Positions 1 to 13,007 are shown, counted from the stretch's first letter. The stretch is DNA of 64,000 nucleotides from Linum tenue (GCA_946122785.1 CAMGYJ010000007.1:5038909-5102908); one strand, 5' to 3'. The notes: a model not told the origin generated them from the sequence alone. Translations and numbers: made by a program.

Positions 1-412
1 GCTGTCGCACCCCCCACGCTCTCCCCTGTCGACGGTGTGCCCATCCGTTGTGCTCGTCAAAATCCGAGGCCATATGCTTCGTCAGGTGCCCTAGATCTTC
101 CATGCGCCTTAGTGCGCTAGACGCCCCCTCCTCTTCTTCCTCTCAGTCCCTTCTCTTTCCTAGTGGGGGGTCCGCCACCGCACCCCTTTTCAACACTTCC
201 ACCTCTTTCCTGAGCGCCTCCAGCGCCTGCTCCTGTTGCTCGACTATGTGGAGCAGATGCTCCTTCGTGAGGGTGACGCCCTCGGACTGGGTCGCCTCCT
301 GCGCCCCGTCGTCCACCGCCGCGTGCGCTTCTCCTGACAACACATGTGCCTCCTGGGACGCCTCGGCCCCCGCCGGTCCCCCTTCTCCTTCACCTGCCCC
401 TAGCGCCTCCAT
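1..412 (-). pseudogene. broken gag start of an LTR retrotransposon
   Basis: An open frame starts with ATG at 412, about 55 bases inside the LTR, and runs 89 codons to a stop at 143-145. It is Ala/Glu/Gly-rich and then has a coiled-coil-like stretch (HIVEQQEQALEALRKEVE), as is common at the start of plant retrotransposon gag proteins. Past the stop, another frame is open to the window edge with acidic and charged residues (LRRMEDLGHLTKHMA), so a small indel near 140-150 seems to have broken the frame. No protease, reverse transcriptase or integrase is visible because the element leaves the window. Superfamily is not resolved; the primer-site region suggests a Ty3/gypsy-type plant element, which is inference. 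Confidence 0.6.
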
Positions 413-466
413 GACCTCTTGCTTCCTCAGTAGTTACGCTATGCGCCCCCTTCCTGGCGCGCCAAT

Positions 467-1043
467 TGTTCGTGCCCGGTAACTAGGCGACCCGAACCTT
501 CGCACGTGACCGACCTTGCGCGCTCCACCCTGCACGCTGCGCGGCTAAACTGAGCCCGGGGTGGGACTCGTTAGCACTCCAACGCCCAAGTCAGAGACCC
601 TTTCTAGAGAGAAGTGAATAGTAATTTTAGAGAGAAGTTCCAACATGAGTAAATGAGGTTCACCAACTCCCCTTTTATACCTCGGGTCTGGCCGAACGAC
701 ATCCCCGTCTCCCGCCTGTCGTCAGACCCGCATTAAATGTGTCGTACGACCAGGTCCCATGCGCCTCGACCACCTGACACCGTACCCAGCCATTCGAGGC
801 GCATGACGTCAGGTGGTCCCTCCTCCGTACCCTCCTTCCCGTTGTAACTCCTTGTCGTATGCGCCTGGTGTCAGAGCCTGAGCCCCACTTGGCCTGGTGC
901 TCCTCTTTGATGAATGAGCCAACTCCACCCATGCTCCCTTGGGCATATTGGGCCATGCTCCACTACTTAGCCTAGCCTGCCCAACTTCTCCCTCTTGGGC
1001 CCTGCCAGCTGGACCCTTTCGGGCCGCGGCCATGCCCCCAACA
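467..1043 (-). mobile_element. 5' LTR of an LTR retrotransposon (577 bp)
   Basis: The segment begins TGTT and ends AACA, the inverted dinucleotide/tetranucleotide ends expected of an LTR. Read on the minus strand, a TATA box (TATAAAAGG, at 671-679) lies in the middle. Immediately beyond the LTR end comes ATTGGCGCGCCAGG, in the position and with the TGGCGC start of plant primer binding sites. The gag-like frame follows. The element therefore enters from the left edge and is oriented right to left. The second LTR and the target duplication are outside the window; the right flank begins AGTATC. Confidence 0.75.
671..679 (-). promoter_or_regulatory. TATA box of the LTR
   Basis: TATAAAAGG on the minus strand inside the LTR, followed downstream by the U5-like part, primer site and gag start. 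Position and sequence fit the internal LTR promoter. Confidence 0.5.
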
Positions 1044-1186
1044 AGTATCTATACTTTTTATATTTTACAATTTGGTACCTAAAAATTATAAGTTATACAA
1101 TAAATGTCACTAAAAATAACATTTTGGACCTAAAAAATTTTATGATATGACATTTTAGTTCCTAAACTTTTCAAAATTTACATATT

Positions 1187-1343
1187 GGTCCAAGACTTGG
1201 ATGACATTTGGATTCATCGATCAATCCACCAATTCATAATATCCAATCTATGAATCCACCAATCCATTTGATTCAATTTATTTTATCCATGGATCTACTA
1301 ATCCAATCCACCAATACATTGGTCCAATCCATTTGCCACCTAT
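1187..1343. repeat. interspersed repeat rich in AATCCACCAATCC motifs
   Basis: This stretch (from GGTCCAAGACTTGG to TTGCCACCTATA) is matched in inverted orientation by 17114-17234, with the same order of landmarks: TTGGTCCAAG, ACATTTGGATTCAT, tandem AATCCACCAAT units and TTTGCCACCT. Two diverged copies in one window point to a dispersed family. No ends or target duplication are clear. The AT-rich part at 1045-1186 between the LTR and this repeat holds nothing else I recognise. Confidence 0.6.
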
Positions 1344-1476
1344 ACTTGTTATACGCAATTTCGCCTTGAAAAGCCTCAAGAACTCTATATTTCATAGATA
1401 CAACCCACATAAACTAAATATAATAAAAATGATGTTTTTATCTCTTTTATGTCCTTTCTACCCATGTTTGGACAGT

Positions 1477-4400
1477 TCATCGCTTCTGGAAATTCAGAAA
1501 CTTAATGCTATAAGCAAAGACAAACAGGAAAAGGAGCACAAACCCAATGTGGGCAGCTGCAACAGCTCCAAGGAAGTCATATTCAAATCCAAACGACTGT
1601 TTCAAGAATTGCTTCACAGGCATGTTGCCTTGCCCGGCTACTTCCACTAAACTGTCAACGTTTCCCAGCTGGGATGCAAACATGCCATAAATTGTCCAAG
1701 CCACTGGGGATGCCCAGTAGTACCATCTCCACCATATTGGGATATCCTGTCAGACACAAACACAAAAAACTTACTCCTATAATGGCAGGCAAGCAATGAG
1801 TGTTTAAGTTATGGTTTTGCTTGTTTGGGTTACCGTTCGAAGAATAAGGAAGCCGTTGAAGAGATTCCATGTGGTGAAGAAGAACGTCATGGCGATGGCA
1901 GCTATTTGGTAGCTAGGAGTGAGTGCAATAAGCATCATCCCGTAGAGATTGAAGTATAGGAAACACATGAATATGAAGAAATAGAACCACAAGAAGTTCC
2001 CCAGATGCCATGGGTAGCCAATCATAAGGAACAGTATCACACTGTAGAAGAAGGTTTGGACTGCGATGTAGACTGCTTCAATGGAGACTTGGGCAACTGC
2101 ATAAGCCACTTCTGAGTACATACCTGCTGCTTTTTCCCTATACAAGATTGTCCTTTCGACCGAAACAATAGGCAACACTGCAGAACAAGAACATGCTCCA
2201 AGGAACATTATGGAGGAATAGGTAGCTCCAAGCAAGTTGAATAGGTCTTGTTGTGTTTTCCTAATTAATCACAGTTAAAACATAAAATAAAAGGTTATGA
2301 ATTTTACTAATGAAGATGTTCACGGTGATTCTGAGCTAAGTATTTCTCATGCTTACGTCTTTTGTCCCTTCTTCCAGAAGATAAGTCCAAAGAGAACACC
2401 TACAACTATTGTGAGGAATAATCTTGTAACATTGTACTCTGGATTTTGCCAGTAAGATCGATGCAGTTTTATGAAGCAAGCTCTGCATTGGGTTAAGAAA
2501 TCCTGTGCAAATTGTGTAGGGAAATAAAGGTCACTTGACCCTGGTGCTGGAGTGCTTAGTGCTTCAATTAGCTCCTGGTTCCTCCTGTAACCAAATGATG
2601 AGACTTTTTTAGTGAATGGAGAGGATAAGTGGGATTTAGGAAGAGAGTTGGCAAAGATCAGTAAAATTAATGCTCACTTGTATAGTTCAGAATATGAATA
2701 AATTTCAGCAAAGTCCACATTCAGTTGAGTTTCAATGGCAGCTGAGCTAATGTCAAGCATCCATGTAGCAGGATTTGTGCCTTCTTGGATCTTGGGAACC
2801 CCCTGGATGGTCTAATAATATAACAATTCAGTTTATTAAATGAATTTGGATCGCTCATTGTTTCTCTTCCATTCAGTTTGAATCAACAGTGAAAGGTAAG
2901 GTAATGTTGAACTCACCTCGAAATATTCTACCATCTTGTGAGAATGGTGTCCAAGGGTGCCTGCATATATAACTTGTCCTCCTCTCTTCATCAACAACAA
3001 CTGCAGAAAAAGTGTAAAGTGAAGAGTTTAACCAACGCATCCCATCTTTGAGAAAGATGACGGAGTTGGCAAGCTAATACGAAAGCATTCCATGACTATA
3101 TAAAAAATGCATAATGTATACCTCATCAAAAGATTCAAAGATGTCAATGCTTGGTTGATGTATGGTGCAAACAACAGTTCTTCCTGTATCCACTGTGTTT
3201 CTAACGGTTCGCATGACAATTGCAGCTGCTCGAGCATCAAGACCAGATGTTGGCTCGTCCATAAAGATTATTGAAGGATTTGCAACCAGCTCAACGGCTA
3301 TGGTCAATCTCTTGCGCTGCTCAGTTGACAAACCATTCACTCCAGGGAGTCCTACTATTGAGTTCCTCAAGAGGACTAGCTCAACCAACTCCATAACTTC
3401 CTCAATGAACATCTACACCAAGCATGAAATGAGATCAGTATATCTGGAAACAACAGTCTCTCCAGAAAATTATTTAAGAGTTAGGAACAAGTTTTATAAG
3501 ATCAAGCAATACTACCATTCTATCTTTCTTATTGACACTTTTGGGAAGACGCAACCATGCTGAATGTAGAAGAGACTCGTAAACGGTAATCCGAGGGCTA
3601 TGGATATCATTTTGTTCACAGTATCCACTTATTCTAGCAAATGTCCTTTGATTCTTAGGATAACCAGAAATGTTGATGATTCCTTCAGTGTACCCTCCAG
3701 TTTTCCTGCCCGCTAAAACATCCATCAAAGTGGTCTTTCCTGCACCACTAACCCCAACTAATGCTGTCAAAACTCCTGGCCTAAAAGATCCACTAACATC
3801 ATGTAGCAGTTGCAGTCTTTCCTCTTCTACTCCTTGAGACTTCATTTCCTAGTTAGTGAATCATAACAAAAACTTTAGCACAGAGACACTTCCAATTGGG
3901 CTTAGATAGTGTTTGAAAAAGAAAGATGAGTAAAGTCAGGAATGTTTCCTTACCGCAGGCATATCAACATAGTAGTTCACATTCTTAAATACCAATGACA
4001 AAGGTTGGAAGGGTAATACCATTCCCTTTCTTCTAGACACTTCATCAGGGCCTAAATACAAGTGTTTATATCTTTGTTAAGTTTAAACATACATGAACTA
4101 AAACTACCACAAGGTGCATAACATGATGAATGTGAGTTTAACAATAAAAACTACCACCAACATACCTTTCATCGGTGTACAAGATGTCGCCAAGGATATT
4201 TCAATGGAACTTGAGTTCAGTTTTGCAGTCTTGGATGATTTTTTATTTTGATTATCATCTAAGATTATGGATTTAGAATCTTCCAGAGCTGAAAGCACAG
4301 AGTTCCAAACATCTAGTGAAATATATCCAAGACTCGAAGTAACAATTACTAATGGAATGAGAAGCGATTAGTGGCTTACGGTTCAAGTATGTTAAGGCGA

Positions 4401-7332
4401 GAACAAAACATAGGTTATAAACCACAGAAAAGCCTATGAGTGCCCCAATTGATATCCAGTACCACTTGTTCTCTACAAACATGCCTCTCATTTTGAGAAG
4501 CGCCTTTCCAACTGTTGCCTCTGGAATCCTATGGTCGGGATTGGGCTGCAACAAGGAAAACCGCATGAACAATGAAGGACCAAAATAGTAGAACTTATAG
4601 AATATAAACAATGTTACTATAATCATATTCAAAGTTTATCTTGAAAGGAGGATCTTACATCACTCCATCTTTCGTCGAGAAATTCATTTATAACGATAGC
4701 ATTCTGCCCGTACATCATTGGGGAAATATAGTAGCCCCAGATCAGCCATGGTTGGATGTCATCTGTAAGCAAAAACTAGATAATTAGTGTCATGTATTAT
4801 AGTTATATTATGGAGCTGATTACAATTAGTGAGGTTCATCAATAGATATAAAAAGGACTAGAGAAATAAACAACCTTTGGCAATAATGAATCCTCCAAGG
4901 ATGAACACAACTAGCAACGTGAACATACCAATGGCTGGTGCTACGATTTTCGATCTTGCTACTGCCCCAATGGAGCGGAATAAACCTTGAGCCATCTGAT
5001 TTATACAAACGAATGCAAGAAACTGCTTAAAAAATCTATCCGCTGATGGAGCAAACCCAATAGTGTAATAAGTCAAGGCTATCCATATGAATGACTCTCC
5101 AAATGAGATTGGAATACGAAGCACCCAGATTGGCAAGGCAAATGCCCATGCTGGGTACAATAAGGAATCCCTCTGCTTGTAAAATGCAGGAAGCCTATGT
5201 GTGGTCAAGGTCAGTTCAGCAACTCCATTGAACATAATGTTGATCAGGCAATAAAACAAAGCACCGTAGAACTTGTTCCCGTCCCCTAGGTGACCAGCCT
5301 TCATCTCAGTCCTGAAGAACACGGTCATGCAAATTATTGACATGATGGTTAGTTGCGCCGTCTTGAAGATATAAAGAAAAGAATTTCTCTTCATTAACAA
5401 CAACTCCCTCTGAAAGCACGCCTTCAGGAGATTTTTGTTGGAGATTCCATATCTCTCTTTCACCAATGCAGCAGGATGAACACTAGATTTGTCATAAGGC
5501 ATTGCAAGCTCATCAGCAAGCTCCTTTCCTGTCGAGAACGAGTTGAAGAATGTCACAAAATCAGGTACCGAGATGTATCGATAGGGTTCATCAATTCTAG
5601 ACCAGTACTGCGCCTGATCGTTCTTGGAAGTAACCTCTTGCAAGAAGTCTGCAACTCCTTTCCTTTCAGGGCACTTGAAACCGACATTTTCGAAGAAGTC
5701 AAGAACGTTTTCCCTAGGACCTTGGTAAATAATCTGATTTTCCGAGACAAGGATGACGTCGTCAAAAAGTTCGTATGTCTCGGGTGCAGGCTGGAGCAGG
5801 GAGATGATCATGGTGACGTCCATGATATGGACCATTTGCTTCATAAACCTAACAATTTGGTAAGTTGTTGAACTATCCAACCCGGTTGAGATTTCGTCCA
5901 TCAGATACACTTTAGTCGGTCCAACCAACATCTCCCCTGTGGTGACACGCTTCTTTTGCCCACCCGATATGCCCCTTATCATATCATTACCGACAATTAT
6001 GTCAGCGCAGATGTCCAACCCAAGAAGCTGAAACAAAAGCAAACAACTCAATTCTAATCTATTTAATTCCCAATACATATTACCGTTGCTTAAGATAATT
6101 CCTATGTACCTTGAGGACATAATCTACCACGAGGTGATTTTTCTGTCCAGAAATGGATGTGGCTTTCATGAATGCATCAACGTCTAGATCCGGCTTGATT
6201 CCCGCATCTTTCTCCCTTCTGGATAGCTCAGCCAACAAATCGTACTTGGTCCCAACTCCCAAGCAGCGGCCAGAGAATTCCAACGTCTCCCTGACAGTCA
6301 TTTCTCCAATGTGACATTCCTGCTGGCTGATATAAGCACAAGTTCTCTGAGGCACGAACTCATGGAATTCGTGCCCGCAGTATGTCACTCTTCCCGACAC
6401 CTGTACGTAGAGCAATCGTTAGGGCTTCCCATCCAAGAAAGGTGGAAGGATGTCTTACCGAACTAAGTAAGGCTACCCAGATAGAGACCCTTAAATTCTT
6501 GTCCAGTTTCCCGGAGAGCGCCTTCAACAGAGTAGTTTTGCCTGATCCCGGAGGCCCCAACAGCAGAGTCATCCTAAAACCAGGAAAAAAACCCAAATGA
6601 AGTATTCATCACAAGTTCGGAAAAAGTAACGAATTTTTAAAGTTGGAAAAAAACTATATACACTACCTCGATGGTTTTACAATTCCGCTTATATTATGAA
6701 GAATCCTCACCACCCTTTTCTTTGTTGGGAAAACTCGACACAACCCAAGAATCCCCTGTTATTTATTCAGCAATTGAGTTATAAACCGAGTTCAGAATCG
6801 TCGGTGGACAGAGAAGACAAGGCTAAATTTAACTACATACCTGAACAGTGTTCACCACGAAATTGAGCAGAGTGGGCAGAGCCCTGGTTCCGACGTACCC
6901 ATCGCCTTCAACAGAAAGTCCCTCGAACCGAATCTCGACCGTCGGAATCTTAATCCCGACGACATCGGTCCGGTGCCGGATCCGACGCAGCAGCTTCTCG
7001 TTATCCTCTTCCGCGACTTTGAGAAGACTTTCAATCAGTACCTTCCTCTCTGTTCCGCCCAGCTTCCCCACGTCAATCTCCTGCAACCCAACTTCCCCTC
7101 CACCACCGCCGTCGCCGTCGCCGGCGGCATGCTTCAGAATCGCCTTCCGCAGCCTTTCGTAGGTGGGGAGGCGCTCAATTGCCGCCCACTTCAGCTCGTC
7201 CTCGTCGTCCTCCGTCGTGCTTCTCTGAAACTCGAATTCCCCTGCCGCATCCCGCAAACTCCCTCTGCTCCTCAACGAAGTCGACCCCATTGATCTGCTG
7301 CTCCCTAGCTTATCCGAAGCGATACCCGCCAT
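1477..7332 (-). CDS. full-size ABCG (PDR-type) ATP-binding cassette transporter
   Basis: A plasma-membrane PDR pump of the (NBD-TMD)x2 kind; substrates in this family are terpenoids, hormones, cuticle precursors and xenobiotics, and cannot be told here. The first exon is 6841-7332 (M at 7332, with the PDR N-terminal [17 protein letters not shown]). NBD1 has Walker [18 protein letters not shown] (about 6540), signature [15 protein letters not shown] and [20 protein letters not shown]1 spans about 4640-5430. NBD2 has [19 protein letters not shown] (about 3730), [18 protein letters not shown] and [19 protein letters not shown], with the PDR signature around [16 protein letters not shown]2 ends in the typical [11 protein letters not shown], stop at 1477. 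Late exons include 1834-2260 and 1477-1746. All domains are present and open, about 1400 residues, so it looks functional. The closest subgroup is not resolved. Confidence 0.95.
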
Positions 7333-7385
7333 GGCAAAATTGCAGCAGGGCGCGCTCTAGTTACTCTGTTAATTGCTCCAGCTAT

Positions 7386-7404
7386 TCAGCACTTATATAT
7401 ATAT
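7386..7404 (-). promoter_or_regulatory. probable TATA box of the ABCG gene
   Basis: A run of alternating TA (TATATATATAT, palindromic) lies about 60 bases upstream of the ABCG start codon at 7332. This is a reasonable spacing for a core promoter with a short leader. Confidence 0.4.
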
Positions 7405-8082
7405 ATTCTGTGGGAACAGGGGATTCAGGCTCCGAGCGGCAGAGTTTTAACGCGTGCTCCGCACTGACTTGGTATAATGGTAAACAATCAGGGACAATCA
7501 AAGTTGTTCTTCGACGGTGTTGCAGCTGTAGGCAATTTAAAACTCCATGGCCGGCATTACCCTGACTACCTGACAATCACAAAGCTCTGTTTCCTTTCTT
7601 TCATTTTTTTTCTCAGAATGTACCAAGTTGCAGAAACAGAGCATGTACCGCTTAAGAACAAGCAATAATGGCCACAAATAGTAGCCTTGCTAAATTAAAG
7701 CTAGCTTCTGGATTTATTTAACGTCGATAAGTGAGGGTAGGAATCTGCAAACAATAGATCACATTGCATAACCCATTTCCTGCTTAATCTACAAAAAGAA
7801 GCAACAAGCCAAGCATAAGGGCAGTCATTTTCTCCTTCCAAACTTTTCGTTGTTCTCATTTTGTCCTCTGTTTTCCCCCCTATTTTCATGAGAGGGGAGC
7901 TAAATCCTCTTCCACTTGTAGCTTGTAGGATGACACTACCAGTTTTCGTTGTGAGGTTTATTACAAAAGAGTAATAGTAGTAGTACAGTATATACAATAA
8001 GGTAAAAATCTGTACAAAAATTTCTCATCCGCAAAGGCCGTGGGGGGGCTTTCTTCAAAAAAAAGGTTCCGTCTGAGCTCAC
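7405..8082. other. intergenic region between ABCG promoter and EPC-like 3' end
   Basis: No open frame here resembles a known protein. The right half should hold the 3' untranslated region of the EPC-like gene (minus strand, stop at 8083). The left half is ABCG promoter sequence. Confidence 0.5.
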
Positions 8083-11000
8083 TTAATCATCACCACCGTT
8101 ACTGCTGCCCACATCAAACATCTCGGTGTTAGCAACTTCCGCTGAATCGAAGGAAGAAAGGGCCTCGGCGATTCTAAGTGCCATGGTGGCCTTGTAACAC
8201 AGCAGACTAGCATTCTCCATCAGCAACTGGGCCCTGCGTCGCTTCTCGATCGCCAACTCAATGGACCTCTTCGCCGAGTTGTTAGCTTCCTCCAGCTTAA
8301 GCATGGCGTTCCTTTCCTCCAGAGCATCATGCTCGACTGCCATGGCTGCTAGAAGACAAGAGACTCACCAATCTGAGCACTTGCACAGCTACTACATAGA
8401 CTACAGCCCAGAGAGCGAGCGAGAGAGAGCAATCGAAAAAAGAGTGTACAACAGATGGATATCGGAGAAGAAAATATCAGGTTATCAACTGAAGCTTTCC
8501 ATAAGTGATTCCTAATAAACAAGGAAGGAAACTCGGCATAGAGCTAGCATTACAGACTAACTGGCTTATCTTGACAACTCTAAGATCTCTTTCCAGACCA
8601 CTCTCATGCCTATGGAAACTCCTCTGGGACCTTCTTCAAACTTAACTAACAGCAAGTCTAGCAACACCTACCTTGCAATAGACCCAGTTGCTTGCCTTTC
8701 CCACATTGACCACCCTGTCTTTTGAATGACCGTCTCTTGCGTATGACAAGCTTTCCAACTACCGGAGGTTTCTTGACTTGGTGGATCTGAAAGAAAGAAA
8801 AGAGACATTCATTCTCATCAGAGAAGGAGAAATACAGAACGATGGAAGTAATCTAAGCAATTCCTAGACAAAAAATGGCTGTGTATATGTCTGTACAAAA
8901 TATATGTCGAACATGAAATCTTTACCTGGAAAACACGAAGTAACGGCACTCGCTTCTGCTTCCTCTTTTTCAACCAATAGCCATACACAGTTTGGGCTAC
9001 CTCTTGCCCAGCCAAGTCAGCAACAAGACTCAGAGCTGCTTTCTCATCAATCACCTCGTCAGAAGTGCAGTATGAAGCTTTCTCAAACACATCAATCATC
9101 AACTCAAATTTGTCCTCTGAAAGCAGCTGTGGGCGCCCAGCTGCCTTAACAGATTCAGGGCTACATTCTTTTAGCCATCTCTCGTCTTCAGAGTCCATAT
9201 CATAGTTAGCACTCCTTTTCTCTAGCGCTCTGGCCACTTCATCAGTGGTCACAGAAATATATGCATCTGGCCTGGAGAATACACCGGAACAATTAGATTC
9301 ATAGCCTGGCACTTCGCGCACTCCAGGAACAGGAATAGCTTTAACCGTTGTTGCTGTAGGTGGTACATTGAGATTTTCACATTCCTTATAAAGCTCCTTG
9401 AAGTTGGACCAATCCTGCCGACTAGGAAATTCTAGCTTCCAATTCTCATTCCCAGACCACAAGACATTGTGAGTTACTCGGTTAACAGAGCTAGTCTTCA
9501 TGTATTTTTGAGGCAAGAAGGACAATTTAGTTTCACCATCCTTCTTCACTACAATAACAGACTTTCTCGAATCAGAAGATTCGATAGCAATGGTAGCCCC
9601 TTTCACCTTGTAACATCTGTCGGATTCAATAACAAGCAGATCCGCAGAGCAGCCGGACTTGTCTGTTGTACAATTTTTCCCCTCAACTGCAGCAGAACTT
9701 GCTTCTTTTGGACATTCTGTCACGGAACTAGCTGGCAAAGCATTCCTAAGTTTGTACTTTGACACAACAGAAGAGAGGGGACGACTCTTCTTCCGGCTAC
9801 CAAGAGAACCAGTCACCATCAAGCCATTAGCTGCCTGCACTCCGAGCAGAGACGGATTTCTTGCTCTCCTCCTACGTGAGCTCCGACTTTTCCGGACACC
9901 ACGGCTGTAATGGCCATTTCTGGGCTGAGTGCTTTTGACAGTCAACCTCGAATGTCTAACTGAAGGAGTCAACATGGGCCTGTTCTCGGAAACATCAGCC
10001 CCAGATGCTAGTTCAATTTGAGGAGTCTTGACACTAAGAAATAACTGATCTATTTCATCTTCATCTTCACTCATCATTTCGTCACATTCCTCCGCAGGCT
10101 TATTTGAAGGCACACGAGACACCCTCAGTACCCAATTCAGATGCATTTCCATAAACCACGAAGGGATTACAGAAAAGTCCAAATCAAAAGATGGCACCGA
10201 AGTCACAGAATCAAAAAAATTGCAAATTCCGCTACTTGCACCTGATGGATCCTGGAAAAGGCGCAAGCAAAAATAATTTACTAACCTTGAATCTATTAAC
10301 ATCATAACAGCATCTATAGAAACCAATATATAACAACGAATCCTAGAAATCATGAGAAAAGCCAAGCAAAAGCCAAAATAGCCAAAAAAAAATCCACAAT
10401 TTGGAAACCACAGAATTCACAATTCATCAATTGTGAAATGCATAAGAGAAGAATAGAAGAATCCCAAGATAGAAGAAGACAGCTTACCTTCAAGAACCGG
10501 ATCCCATTTGAAGCAAAAGTACAGTTGAGGGGCTCAGAGAACAAGAAGCCAGCAAGTTCAGACAAATCCACACCAACGTTCTTGATGTGCCTCAAGATTG
10601 AAGCCAGGAGAGAAGCTGCCACAGTACCAGAATTCTGTACCACAGCAACGAAGGCACAGGTCTGAACTTCAACAACACAATCAGCTCCCTTCTTCCTTGC
10701 CTGCCTCCGTGAGAATTGAATCCCAAACAACTTATTACCAGAGCTTTCTTGCTTCTCGATACTCCCTCTCTTCCTCTTCCTTGCGTAAACAATCCCAAAC
10801 CTCCTGTCAATTAAGGCAACCCGATCCTCTATCACCGCAACCTTGTCGGACTTGGAAGCCGCTTTCTTCACCTTCTTGACTTTCTTGACTGCCATACGAG
10901 CTCTCTTCACCCTTCTGGGCGCTTCAATTTCACTGATATGAACAACACTTTCGGAAGCTTTCCTTTTTAGCTTATCATCATTGGTGGCACCATTTTCCTT

Positions 11001-11375
11001 GCACTTGTGTGGGTACTTCTTGATACTGTGGTGCAGCGACTTGTCTTCTTCGTCGTCTTTAACCCTCCTGACCTGTCGCTCCCCGGATCGGGGTGACAAC
11101 CGCCGACCGGACCGGAGAACCCGGACCGAATCGGCACCCTTAACCATCCCAATCACCCTCGTCCCCCTGCGAATCTCCCCGGACGGCATAATTGCTGTTC
11201 GGTTACGCTGGTTCAACCCAATTCCTGAAGCGCCGACCTTGTCAGCCTTCAACTCACTGAGCCTCCAGCTCACTCTCCGATCAGACTGACCCAGTTTCCT
11301 AATTTTCCCTCCGATTTCCCGACTGCGAACTTTGCCTGATCCCAAAACGGAACCACTCCTAGTGCACGGACTCAT
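8083..11375 (-). CDS. enhancer-of-polycomb-like protein
   Basis: Four exons read by eye, 10488-11375, 8926-10251, 8672-8786 and 8083-8348, join in frame to 864 residues. EPC-like proteins are nuclear and related to the EPL1 subunit of NuA4/TIP60 histone acetyltransferase complexes; the plant-specific long members are annotated as EPC-like transcription factors. The N-terminal third is very basic (KRVKRARMAVKKVKKVKK). The conserved EPL part, about residues 620-760, shows NYDMDSEDERWL, then a FELMIDVFEKASY segment and VYGYWLKKRKQKRVPLLRVFQ. The last exon (ALEERNAMLKLEEANNSAKR, then AIEKRRRAQLLMENASLLCYK) is a predicted helix found at the C-terminus of the Arabidopsis relative I remember as At5g04670. 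The start at 11375 is the first ATG of the open first exon. It looks intact. Confidence 0.85.
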
Positions 11376-12374
11376 TATCCAAATTCTGTCGGAGAAACTC
11401 CATCCCCGTCAGAAACCGACTCGAACCACCTGAGTTACTCCGACATGAAGAAGGTCCAAAGAGCCCAAATTTCGAACCCCCCCAATTCTCTAACCTAAAT
11501 CTAGAATCCTAAAACACGACCAATTCACCGACAACGGAACCGCCCCTAAACCCAAAAAGAAAAAAAACCTTCGACTCGTTATACAAACAAATTCTACAGG
11601 CGCGTATCAACACAACAGTCGAACCCAGAACTTCCGTTTCCAATTTCTCTTTACAAAGAGAGAAAAAGGCAGATCCTTTTTTTTTTCTTCTTATGGCTCC
11701 TCCAGAGATGGGCAGATCGAGAACCAAGTTTCACGAAGCCGTCCAAAAAATAGTCACCAACGTGGTCATGGGCAGCTAGCTGCGGCTGCGAGGTTGTTGG
11801 AAACCAAGAGAAGGGAAAGGAGGCGAAGCGGTAGGTTGGGGGGAAGGAGATGGTGGCGCTAGGGTTTATGATGGATGGAAACCACTGAGGAAGAAGAGAA
11901 AGAAATTAGGGTTAACAACTCGGCCGAGCGATACGGACCGTTGGATTGTGAATCCGAGGGCTAAAATTTCTCGGGGATCCGAATAGGAAATCGGGTGGGC
12001 CAAAGTCCGGGGAAATTTAGAGGGAAACCGAAACGATTGGGCGGTTGACAACAGTACAGGCGGATATTATTTGGGGATTCTTTTGAACTAGGTGGAATTA
12101 CGAAAAGGGGCTTGGTGATGTGACGGGAAGACGTGGGAAAAGCTGAAAAGCGAAGATGGGTATTTTTGGGTATTCGCCAAAGTTCAAACGACAGCGAGCG
12201 GCGACCAAAAAAGAAAACGCACCCGACCCGACCGAAGACGGAAAACTTGTCGAAGAAGATTTGAGATTAACCCACTCAAAAGACAAAAGAAAAGTTTTTA
12301 TTTTTCGATATTTAAATTAGTTTTTAACTGTTCCGAAGAGTGAAAACTAAAACGTAATGGGAAGGGATTTTATT
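11376..12374 (-). promoter_or_regulatory. 5' leader and promoter region of the EPC-like gene
   Basis: No protein-coding potential is seen. On the minus strand there is an AAACCCTAGC telo-box-like motif at about 11855-11866 and a further AACCCTAAT at about 11903, about 0.5 kb upstream of the start codon. These are typical of leaders and promoters of plant growth-related genes. Confidence 0.4.
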
Positions 12375-12705
12375 GGGTAAATGTTACATTTGATTACTGA
12401 GATTACTAAATTGTGTCATGTTTAGTCACTAAAAAAATTTAATATTAATTTTGATCACTCTAATTACTGAAACACGTCACATTTAGTCACTCTCAACTCT
12501 AAATGTGACGTGTTTCAGTAATTCGAGTGACTAAATGTGACATGTTTCAATAATTCGAGTGACCGGAGTTAGACCGAGGCTACAGGAGAGTGGCCAAATG
12601 TGACTTGTTTCAGTAATTCGAGTGACCAAAATTAATATTAAATTTTTCTAGTGACTAAACACGATACGATTTAGTAATCTCAGTGACCAAATCTGACATT
12701 TACCT
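12375..12705. mobile_element. palindromic MULE-type MITE (331 bp)
   Basis: Nearly the whole element is one long imperfect inverted repeat. The left arm (GGGTAAATGTTACATTTG, then ATTACTGAGATTACTAAAT and TTAGTCACTA) is mirrored on the right. It is flanked by a perfect 9-bp direct repeat GATTTTATT at 12366-12374 and 12706-12714. Long terminal inverted repeats with a 9-bp duplication are characteristic of Mutator-like elements. The ends and internal TTTAGTCACT / GGTCACTCGAATTACT units resemble those of the elements at 46436 and 55467. It has no coding capacity. Confidence 0.8.
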
Positions 12706-12714
12706 GATTTTATT

Positions 12715-13007
12715 TTATGGGATCCATTAATCAATCTTCAAAATGGGCTAGAAGGACTAATAGTCCAATACACTAAGCAAAGACGGAGATGGGCTGTCGA
12801 TCCAAATTACTTAATGGGCCAAAGAAAACAAACACAATGGTCTAGCGTGCGGGCCACTTCATGTACAATTGGATTTGGTTACAGCTTACCGTTTGTTGGT
12901 AGAGAGAGTAAGGCGGACTCGTTTGGTAGCTCGTAAAACTATATATTTAACGTTTTGTATATTGAATGTCTCATTTATTCACTACTCGTTACATTTTTTG
13001 TTCGTCA
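12715..13007. other. short intergenic region
   Basis: AT-rich sequence between the MITE and the CSLA stop codon. It should contain the CSLA 3' untranslated region (minus strand). Nothing else is recognised. Confidence 0.4.

Noticed and set aside
6829..7565. Several plus-strand frames over the ABCG first exon and promoter
   Set aside because: They are shadows of the GC-rich first exon on the opposite strand, with no family resemblance.
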